From contig CACXFF010000265.1 in NCBI GenBank assembly GCA_902766805.1, forward strand, positions 1-9,089: DNA of 9,089 nt. Direction: 5' to 3'. The translations under genes and the position numbers were made by a program. Each line of letters begins with the position of its first letter. Position 1 is the first letter of the stretch. Positions 1 to 4,717 of the stretch are shown here, piece by piece. The notes under the pieces are model-generated. The model was not told the origin of the DNA. It ran no database searches and saw only the letters and a list, made by a program, of their open reading frames with translations. This DNA comes from an uncultured Coriobacteriaceae bacterium (GTDB taxonomy: Bacteria > Actinomycetota > Coriobacteriia > Coriobacteriales > Atopobiaceae).

Positions 1-45
1 AAACTTCACCATGAACTTATTCGCGGTGAGGAGGTCTTCTCATGA
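1..45 (+). CDS. C-terminal end of an upstream gene (partial)
   Basis: Frame 1 is open from the window edge and encodes KLHHELIRGEEVFS before a TGA at 43-45. The stop overlaps an ATG at 42 (ATGA), the usual arrangement of translationally coupled genes, and a strong Shine-Dalgarno (GAGGAGG, 28-34) for that ATG lies inside this frame. The segment is too short to assign a family. The alternative is that this frame is noncoding and the gene seen here is only the one starting at 42. Confidence 0.4.
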   Translation, partial: KLHHELIRGEEVFS

Positions 46-137
46 GCGTTAATAGCTTGGACGAATAATGGGTGCCGGAGCATGTGAAGGAGTACCTTCG
101 CAGGCTCGGGTTTGTTCTTCCCCTCGATGCGGAGTAA
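42..137 (+). pseudogene. Short ORF interrupted by an in-frame stop; possible broken small gene
   Basis: An ATG at 42 has a textbook ribosome binding site (GAGGAGG at 28-34, 7-nt spacer) and overlaps the preceding stop, so it looks like a real translation start. It encodes only MSVNSLDE before TAA at 66-68. Past that stop the same frame stays open for 22 codons (WVPEHVKEYLRRLGFVLPLDAE) to a second TAA at 135-137, and terminators begin 25 bp later. The downstream part has an ordinary protein-like composition. Options are a nonsense-mutated small gene, a genuine eight-residue peptide, or chance. I do not recognise the family. Confidence 0.25.
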
Positions 138-161
138 GGCGTCTCCTACATCGTCTGACAC

Positions 162-191
162 GAGGGGTCACCTCTGGGTGGCCCCTCTTTT
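162..191 (+). terminator. Rho-independent terminator 1
   Basis: An 11-bp stem pairs 162-172 with 177-187. It includes one T-G wobble (168/181) and a four-base loop (TCTG), and is followed by TTTT at 188-191. It ends the transcription unit that enters from the left edge. The T-run is on the + side only, so it acts in the + direction. Confidence 0.8.
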
Positions 192-233
192 CTGTTACGG
201 CATCCCGCATGGGGTCACTTCCGGGTGGCCCCT
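164..233 (+). repeat. Duplicated 23-bp terminator core
   Basis: Positions 164-186 and 211-233 match at 21 of 23 bases; the differences are C172/T219 and T175/C222. Both changes lie in or next to the loop, so the stems are kept. The offset is 47 bp. The intervening sequence (187-210) is unique, which fits a local duplication or two members of a dispersed hairpin family. Confidence 0.75.
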
Positions 234-238
234 TTTTT
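211..238 (+). terminator. Rho-independent terminator 2 (near-copy of terminator 1)
   Basis: An 8-bp stem pairs 211-218 with 225-232, with the same T-G wobble as the first terminator (215/228). It is followed by six T residues at 233-238. It lies 47 bp downstream of terminator 1 and backs it up, insulating the upstream unit from the surface-protein operon. Confidence 0.75.
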
Positions 239-278
239 GGCAGCACTCCGTACGCCCTTGGTGCCAATCGGCCTCCTG

Positions 279-329
279 CCCGAGCGCAACTCTGCGTTCC
301 CGAGCGGTCCTTGGGCATGCCCGAGCGGT
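279..329 (+). promoter_or_regulatory. Three phased CCCGAGCG direct repeats, candidate operator
   Basis: CCCGAGCG occurs at 279-286, 299-306 and 320-327, with spacings of 20 and 21 bp, close to two DNA helical turns. The last two copies extend to CCCGAGCGGT (299-308, 320-329). The third copy ends just before the candidate -35 element at 331, a position typical of an activator binding one face of the helix. The same 8-mer also occurs singly inside coding sequence (near 4993 and 8079), so only the clustering and phasing are notable. No regulator gene is visible in the window. Confidence 0.4.
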
Positions 330-330
330 G

Positions 331-359
331 TTGTGGGCGAATCCTCCCTCCCAAACAAT
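331..359 (+). promoter_or_regulatory. Candidate promoter for the surface-protein operon
   Basis: TTGTGG (331-336) and AACAAT (354-359) are separated by 17 bp and match the sigma-70-type hexamers at 3/6 and 4/6 positions. Transcription would start near 366, giving a leader of about 65 nt that contains the foldable element at 377-426. The poor -35 fits an activator-dependent promoter, in line with the direct repeats immediately upstream. Base matches alone are weak evidence in GC-rich DNA. Confidence 0.35.
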
Positions 360-376
360 AGAGCCAACGTGTAAGG

Positions 377-426
377 TGCGGTCGCCCTTCGGGACGGCCG
401 CAAGGCTACGACCGGAGAGGGGAGCC
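377..426 (+). promoter_or_regulatory. 5' leader with two alternative folds over the ribosome binding site
   Basis: Fold A is a hairpin pairing 377-387 with 391-402. It has one bulged A (394), a U-G wobble (382/397) and a TTC loop. It leaves GGCT (404-407) free to pair with AGCC (423-426), which encloses the Shine-Dalgarno region AGAGGGGAG (416-424). Fold B pairs CGGTCG (379-384) with CGACCG (409-414) and contains two small hairpins: one closing on a TTCG loop (385-393) and one GCC-GCAA-GGC with a GNRA loop (397/398-406). Fold B uses both strands of fold A and leaves 415-424 free. It does not match the riboswitch classes I know, including the c-di-GMP, TPP, SAM, fluoride and guanidine types. 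Confidence 0.35.
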
Positions 427-430
427 AATG

Positions 431-2506
431 ATGAGCATCATCGGAACGTGGGGCAAGAGGGTCGCCGCCGCGGCCGCCTCGCTTGCGCTCTGTGCGGGCA
501 TGGTGCCCGCCCACGCGCTTGCCGAAGCCGAGCCGCAGGTCGTCGCCTGCCAGGACTGCTCGGACTGCCAGGATTGCCCGGACTGCCGGGCCGACGGCTG
601 CGCGTCCGAGCACGAACACGCCGCCACCTGCGACTGCGACGCCTGCGCGCAGGGCAGCGAGGCCCAGCTCGACAGCGCGGCCGGCCACGAGCTTGCCGTG
701 CAGGACATCGACTACCACAAGGCCCCCATCGTGAAGGGCAACCCCACCATCAGCAAGTTCCACCTGCACGAGCTGCTCCACAACAAGGCGTACGCACAGG
801 ACGGAAGCGGCGACGTCTACCAGCGCTGGTCCAACGTGGAGTTCGGCTCGCCCATCTCGCGCTACGACCCGCTGGACTGCCGCTTCTGGACGAGGTACAG
901 CAACGGCCAGCAGCACAGGTGCGTATATGGCATGACGAACGGCTACGACTACGGCCCCACCTGGTATGACGTGGGCGATCCCGACTACCACCTGATCAGG
1001 GAGAACTGCGAGTGCGGTGGCTGGTCCCTCTCGGCTGCGAGCCATCGCGACAGCAATTACGACGGCCTGTGCGACGGGTGCGGCGGCAAGATAGTCAACT
1101 ACTGCTACCACGAATGGAGCGACTGGAAGACAGACGACACGTACCACTGGCAAGAGTGCGGTGAGTGCGGCGCCTTCCAATGGTTCGGCAAGCACGAGCT
1201 GTACGACGTGGGCCAGGGCGTGAAGGCCTGCAAGCGGTGCACCTATGTGACCAACCAGAACTACCACATCTGGGAGCAGCGATACGACGAGCAGGAGCAC
1301 TGGGAGGAGTGCACCCTGTGCCACGAGACGCGCAAGCACGAGCAGCACGCCAACAAGTGGTGCCACGACGGCAGCAACGAGGTGGACAGCACCAAGCACT
1401 GGCAGGGCTGCGACTGCGGCTGGACGAGCAACTACTTCAACTCCGGCGCGCACAAGTGGGAGCTCAACTACGACGGAGACCAGCACTGGTTCGAGTGCAG
1501 CGTGTGTCACATGCAGGGCGCCAAGCAGGCGCACTCCCGCCGCTGCGAGCAGCGCGGAGCTGGCCATATCTGGACCTGCGAGATGGACGACTGCGGCTAT
1601 GAGAGCCCGTACGGCGTGGAGGAGCACCGCTACGAGGCCAAGGACAACGGCAACGGCACGCACACCAAGACCTGCGCCTACTGCGACTTGGCCGCCGTCA
1701 CCGAGGCCCACACGCTCAAGAAGGTCGCACAGGCCGACGGCAGCAGCGCCTATGCGTGCGCGCTGTGCAACTACCGCGAGAGCGACGCCTCTGGCAAGCT
1801 CGCCCAGGCCGAGGCCAACACCAAGGTGAAGAACGCCGAGGCCTCGGTGACGTCCACGAGCCCCTACAACGTGCGCATCCCCACGCTGGTGGACGTCGTG
1901 GACGCCATGCTGGGCAGGGGCGGCAGCGTCAGCCTGGTCTTTTGGCAGGGCAATGACGCGCAGCCCAGCGGATCCGAGAAGCTCTCTGCCGCGATGAAGA
2001 AGTCGTCGTCCGGCGGCATCTCCACCTATCAGAGCTTGGGCCGCGTGAAGTGGGCCGATGACCGTGCGCCCGTCGGCAGCGGCGACCTGTACGTGGGCGT
2101 GCAGTACGACTACGTGGAGGACGGCCAGAGCAAGTCCTTCGTCACCGGCAGGACGCTCGTCGGCATCCCGCGCGCGGCGGCGGACGGCTGGGAGCAGCTG
2201 CCCGACGGACGTTGGGCCTACCTCAGGCAGATGGCCCCCGTGCGCGAGGAGTGGGTGAACGACGCAGGCAAATGGTACTGGCTCGACGCCCAGGGCATGA
2301 TGGCCACCGGCTGGCAGCTCGTGGACGGCGAGTGGTACCTGTTCGGGGCGTCCGGCGCGATGAAGGCGGGCTGGCAGTGGAGCGCTGAGTACAACGGCTG
2401 GTACTACCTGAGCGAGCTGCATGACGGGCTGTACGGCCACCTGCTGCGCAGCACCACCACTCCCGACGGTTGGCAGGTCGACGCCACGGGTCGTTGGGTG
2501 CAGTAG
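431..2506 (+). CDS. Secreted Cys/His-rich protein with C-terminal cell-wall-binding repeats (paralogue A)
   Basis: This is a 691-residue exported protein. Residues 1-30 are a signal peptide (GKR, Ala/Leu core, AHALA cleavage region). A CxDC array with Cys at 40, 43, 46, 49 and 52 follows, then a segment ending in a DGLCDGCGG motif (about 211-219). Next come seven H-x-W...H-W-x-x-C-x-x-C-like modules (about 227-246, 279-297, 322-329, 341-359, 379-388, 399-418, 427-446). A Cys-free domain (about 480-580) precedes choline/glucan-binding-like repeats (about 585-691, W-Y-L...G-x-M...G-W). There is no LPXTG signal, so attachment would be noncovalent. The ATG at 428 is also possible. I chose 431 because its spacing to GGAG (421-424) is 6 nt rather than 3, and the paralogue begins MGIIATMGKR, aligning with MSIIGTWGKR. 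The first gene of its operon; function unknown. Confidence 0.85.
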   Translation: MSIIGTWGKRVAAAAASLALCAGMVPAHALAEAEPQVVACQDCSDCQDCPDCRADGCASEHEHAATCDCDACAQGSEAQLDSAAGHELAVQDIDYHKAPIVKGNPTISKFHLHELLHNKAYAQDGSGDVYQRWSNVEFGSPISRYDPLDCRFWTRYSNGQQHRCVYGMTNGYDYGPTWYDVGDPDYHLIRENCECGGWSLSAASHRDSNYDGLCDGCGGKIVNYCYHEWSDWKTDDTYHWQECGECGAFQWFGKHELYDVGQGVKACKRCTYVTNQNYHIWEQRYDEQEHWEECTLCHETRKHEQHANKWCHDGSNEVDSTKHWQGCDCGWTSNYFNSGAHKWELNYDGDQHWFECSVCHMQGAKQAHSRRCEQRGAGHIWTCEMDDCGYESPYGVEEHRYEAKDNGNGTHTKTCAYCDLAAVTEAHTLKKVAQADGSSAYACALCNYRESDASGKLAQAEANTKVKNAEASVTSTSPYNVRIPTLVDVVDAMLGRGGSVSLVFWQGNDAQPSGSEKLSAAMKKSSSGGISTYQSLGRVKWADDRAPVGSGDLYVGVQYDYVEDGQSKSFVTGRTLVGIPRAAADGWEQLPDGRWAYLRQMAPVREEWVNDAGKWYWLDAQGMMATGWQLVDGEWYLFGASGAMKAGWQWSAEYNGWYYLSELHDGLYGHLLRSTTTPDGWQVDATGRWVQ
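548..586 (+). repeat. Tandem 9-bp repeat encoding a C-x-D-C array
   Basis: TGC codons recur every 9 bp at 548, 557, 566, 575 and 584, each pair separated by one variable codon and an Asp codon. The result is five cysteines at exact three-residue spacing just after the signal peptide of the first surface protein. Cys-x-x-Cys runs of this kind are typical of metal-thiolate or disulfide-forming segments. The downstream paralogue has nothing equivalent at this position. Confidence 0.8.
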
Positions 2507-2510
2507 GCAC

Positions 2511-2527
2511 GCCAGCGACGGGCTGGC
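2511..2527 (+). other. Intergenic hairpin between the two paralogues
   Basis: GCCAGC (2511-2516) pairs with GCTGGC (2522-2527) across a 5-nt loop, starting 4 bp after the stop of the upstream gene and ending 21 bp before the next start. There is no T-run, so it is not a normal terminator. It could stabilise the upstream message end or modestly reduce read-through into the second paralogue. Confidence 0.3.
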
Positions 2528-2548
2528 ACACGCGAGACAGGAGAGACG

Positions 2549-4288
2549 ATGGGCATCATCGCGACAATGGGCAAGAGGATTGGCACGGCGGCCGTCACGC
2601 TGGCGCTGTGCGCGGGAATGGCTCCGACGGGGGCGTTGGCGACCGAGCTCGGACAGGACGCGGTGGACGACACGGCCGGCCAGGAGCTCACGGTGCAGGA
2701 GGAAAGCTGGGTTTCCCACCGTCCGCGCCTCACCCGTGCTCACATGCACGCGCTGCTCTTCGAGGCCCACTACCAGTACTACAGGATCGATGAGAACTTC
2801 AACCCCAGAGGGACCGGCGCCGTCTGCAAGCCGTCCAAGGATGCTCATGAAGGCGAGGCGTCATACGTTAGCTTCCCACACTGGTACTACAACGATGAGA
2901 CGATTGTGGACGACGACGGCAGACCGCTGTATACGGAGCACAAGTACGATGCCATCGACGTGGGCGACCCTGGCTATCACTTCACGCGGAGCACCTGTGG
3001 CCGCAAGGGCTGCGGAGCGTACAGCATCGGCGTCAATCCCCACTACGACGACGACAGTGACGAGTTCTGCGACGCCTGCGGCCACCACCTCGTTCTGAGC
3101 TGTGCGCACGAGTACGGCGATGGCTACGTGTACGACGCTGACGCGCACTGGCTCGTGTGCACCAAGTGCGGAGAGTGGATCGCCTACTCCACGCATGACG
3201 TGTACGACATCGATGCTGAGCACCAGGGCTGCCGTGCCTGCGACTGGACGGCCAAGACCGACCCGTCCTGCAAGCACGAGTGGGAGCAGAAGTACGACAA
3301 GGACGAACACTGGCAGGACTGCGTGAAGTGCGGTGACGAGAAGGAGGGCAGCCGCGCCAAGCATCAGCTGGTTTGGACGCCCGACTCCACCAACGGAGAC
3401 AAGAGCCTCATGCACTACAAGGCCTGTGCCTGCGGCCTGGTGGTGGAGGGCACCGAGGGCGCGCACCTGTGGCAGACCAAGCGTGAGGGCAAGTACACGT
3501 GGGACGAGTGCGCCCTGTGTCACGTGAAGACCTCCAAGAAGCAGATCGCGGTGGCTGAGCCCCAGGTGACGAGCGCAGACCGCATCGTGAGCGAACTGGG
3601 CATCGAGAGCTTCCCCACGGTGGTGGACATCGCCAAGGCGTTGATGAGCGGCGAGAGCTCGGCGTCGGTGGTGTTCTGGATCGGCTCTGCCAGCGAGCCT
3701 GCCGGTGAGGAGAAGGTCACGCCCGACATGCAGACCGCCGACCAGGGCTCCATGGCCACCTACAAGACCAGCGGCAACGTCACGTGGGAGGGTGGCAAGG
3801 CGCCCAAGCCCACCGACGACGTGTACGCCGGCGTGAAGTACGAGGCCACCGACACGAGCGGCGCCACGAGGACCTACGTGACGGGCCGTACCTTCGTGGG
3901 CGTGCCGCGCGTCGAGTCGGATGGCTGGGAGCGGATGCAGGACGGCCGCTGGGCCTATCTGCGGGCCATGGTCCCCGTGCGCTCCGAGTGGGTGAAGTGG
4001 GGCGGCGCGTGGTACTACCTGGGCGCGGACGCCGCCATGCTCACCGGTTGGCAGCGCGTGAACGGTGCGTGGTACCTCTTCGGCGTCGACGGCGCAATGC
4101 GCGCGGACGTCTGGGAGCCCTACGCAGGCGCCTGGTACTACCTGGGCGCGGACGGCGCGATGCTGGCGAACACCTGGCACTGGTACGCCGGGGCCTGGTA
4201 CTACCAGGGCGCCGACGGCGCGATGCTGGCGGACACCACGACCCCGGATGGCTATAGCGTGGACGCCACCGGCGCGTGGATCGCATAG
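2549..4288 (+). CDS. Secreted Cys/His-rich protein with C-terminal cell-wall-binding repeats (paralogue B)
   Basis: This 579-residue exported protein is collinear with the gene before it. A signal peptide (about 1-31, ending GALA) is followed by a His-rich helix (RAHMHALL). A segment carrying DVGDPGYH (about 137-144), also present in paralogue A as DVGDPDYH, leads to a D-rich EFCDACG motif (172-178). HW/CxxC modules follow at about 187-207, 243-261, 272-295 and 306-324. The shared Cys-free domain (about 355-453) precedes wall-binding repeats (about 458-579). It has 17 Cys after the signal peptide, all before residue 325. It lacks the CxDC array and has fewer modules than paralogue A. The start is supported by AGGAGAG (2539-2545) and a 42-bp gap to the previous stop with no terminator, so the two genes are probably cotranscribed. 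It probably arose by gene duplication; function unknown. Confidence 0.85.
   Translation: MGIIATMGKRIGTAAVTLALCAGMAPTGALATELGQDAVDDTAGQELTVQEESWVSHRPRLTRAHMHALLFEAHYQYYRIDENFNPRGTGAVCKPSKDAHEGEASYVSFPHWYYNDETIVDDDGRPLYTEHKYDAIDVGDPGYHFTRSTCGRKGCGAYSIGVNPHYDDDSDEFCDACGHHLVLSCAHEYGDGYVYDADAHWLVCTKCGEWIAYSTHDVYDIDAEHQGCRACDWTAKTDPSCKHEWEQKYDKDEHWQDCVKCGDEKEGSRAKHQLVWTPDSTNGDKSLMHYKACACGLVVEGTEGAHLWQTKREGKYTWDECALCHVKTSKKQIAVAEPQVTSADRIVSELGIESFPTVVDIAKALMSGESSASVVFWIGSASEPAGEEKVTPDMQTADQGSMATYKTSGNVTWEGGKAPKPTDDVYAGVKYEATDTSGATRTYVTGRTFVGVPRVESDGWERMQDGRWAYLRAMVPVRSEWVKWGGAWYYLGADAAMLTGWQRVNGAWYLFGVDGAMRADVWEPYAGAWYYLGADGAMLANTWHWYAGAWYYQGADGAMLADTTTPDGYSVDATGAWIA
4007..4255 (+). repeat. Four tandem 60-63 bp repeats encoding wall-binding units
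   Basis: Units start at 4007, 4067, 4130 and 4193 with GCGTGG or GCCTGG and encode A-W-Y-(Y/L)...G-(A/V)-D-(A/G)-A-M. The two 63-bp units at 4130 and 4193 are highly similar at the DNA level, which suggests recent duplication or homogenisation. Each encodes about 20-21 residues, the usual length of choline/glucan-binding (CW_binding_1-type) repeats. Confidence 0.8.
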
Positions 4289-4332
4289 GACAAGGCAGGC
4301 AATCGAGCAACACACGTAGAAAGGAATTCCTC

Positions 4333-4500
4333 ATGGACAAGAAGAAGCTTGCTGGGCTGTGGGTCGTCGTCTCCATGGCATGCATCATCGCGATGCTCAT
4401 CGCACAGGGGACGTTTCACTGGGAACAGGCTTGGACGATTCCGATGATGGGCGTCGTCATCTGCCTGGCGGTCACGTTCTTCTTCGGCAGGGAAGAGTAG
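4333..4500 (+). CDS. Small two-helix membrane protein
   Basis: The product is 55 residues. A short basic N-terminus (MDKKK) is followed by a hydrophobic segment at about 6-24, a polar turn (QGTFHWEQAW) and a second hydrophobic segment at about 33-51, ending in FFGREE. The positive-inside pattern predicts both ends in the cytoplasm. ATG 4333 is favoured over an upstream in-frame GTG at 4276 because AAGGA (4321-4325) lies 7 nt before it, and the longer form would overlap the preceding gene and begin with a polar tail. It starts 44 bp after the second surface protein with no terminator between, and a terminator follows, so it is likely the last gene of that operon. It could assist export or anchoring of the two secreted proteins, but that is inference from position only. 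I do not recognise a family. Confidence 0.7.
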   Translation: MDKKKLAGLWVVVSMACIIAMLIAQGTFHWEQAWTIPMMGVVICLAVTFFFGREE

Positions 4501-4558
4501 GCACACCCCGAGACGTCCGTACGCGGGACGGCGTTCATGCCGTCCCGTTTCGTGTGCC
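4500..4558 (+). terminator. Rho-independent terminator of the surface-protein operon
   Basis: The core is a perfect 9-bp hairpin, CGGGACGGC (4524-4532) with GCCGTCCCG (4539-4547), a 6-nt loop and a short T-run (4548-4550). It is bracketed by a second perfect 7-bp inverted repeat, GGCACAC (4500-4506) with GTGTGCC (4552-4558). A competing small pairing, CGTCC (4513-4517) with GGACG (4526-4530), shares bases with the core stem. The T-run is weak, so termination may be incomplete. Confidence 0.65.
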
Positions 4559-4590
4559 GAGGGGCAGGCCATGGGGAGGCGCGTATCTCG

Positions 4591-4618
4591 TTGGGAGAAA
4601 CGTGCCGCTTTTTATGTT
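4591..4618 (+). promoter_or_regulatory. Candidate promoter upstream of the hydrolase-coaE cluster
   Basis: TTGGGA (4591-4596) and TATGTT (4613-4618) are 16 bp apart, each matching the standard hexamers at 4 of 6 positions. This would give a leader of about 90 nt before the start at 4718. The preceding terminator makes an independent promoter in this gap likely, but its exact position is uncertain because another candidate lies at 4660. Confidence 0.3.
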
Positions 4619-4653
4619 TCGCTCAGCTTTCCGTTGCGTATCGTGCGGGCGTT

Positions 4654-4674
4654 TTGGGCTAGGCTATGACCCAA
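4654..4674 (+). promoter_or_regulatory. Candidate -10 element with flanking inverted repeat
   Basis: TAGGCT (4660-4665) fits the actinobacterial TANNNT -10 pattern and lies 52 bp before the start codon at 4718. It is flanked by TTGGG (4654-4658) and CCCAA (4670-4674), a 5-bp inverted repeat that could be an operator. The nine bases GCTAGGCTA here recur exactly at 6895-6903 before the ABC transporter. No convincing -35 sits at the right distance; TTGCGT (4634-4639) is 20 bp away. Confidence 0.3.
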
Positions 4675-4717
4675 CCTTGCCACAGGGCAGGGGAGCCACA
4701 TACGCGAGGGAGCGCAC

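Noticed and set aside
258..267. TTGG-TG-CCAA inverted repeat as an operator
   Set aside because: Only four base pairs around a 2-nt centre, which is expected by chance at this length, and it is not repeated nearby.
361..430. Leader as a c-di-GMP (GEMM-I) riboswitch
   Set aside because: A short GGGACG...GCAA...GCTACG resemblance caught my eye, but the hallmark AGGGCAAACC segment is missing and the spacing does not fit.
548..600. CxDC array as a ferredoxin or iron-sulfur site
   Set aside because: The spacing is uniformly Cys-x-x-Cys with no distal Cys-Pro, and the segment is exported. A cytoplasmic-type cluster is unlikely; a metal-thiolate or disulfide role is only a possibility.
112..969. 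Plus-strand open frame in another phase across the control region and start of the first surface gene
   Set aside because: It would run through both terminators and has no ribosome binding site. Its product is Arg/Pro/Leu low complexity, typical of an out-of-frame reading.
215..2848. Very long open frame on the minus strand (877 codons), longer than the + strand gene it overlaps
   Set aside because: It is an antisense shadow of GC-biased coding sequence. Its product is dominated by Val, Ala, Leu, Arg and His without domain pattern, it crosses terminators and two + strand genes, and it has no credible ribosome binding site. The + strand frames show signal peptides, ordered modules and repeats.
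2861..4315. Long minus-strand open frame (484 codons) opposite the second surface protein
   Set aside because: Same compositional shadow. Its apparent repeats mirror the wall-binding repeats of the real gene.
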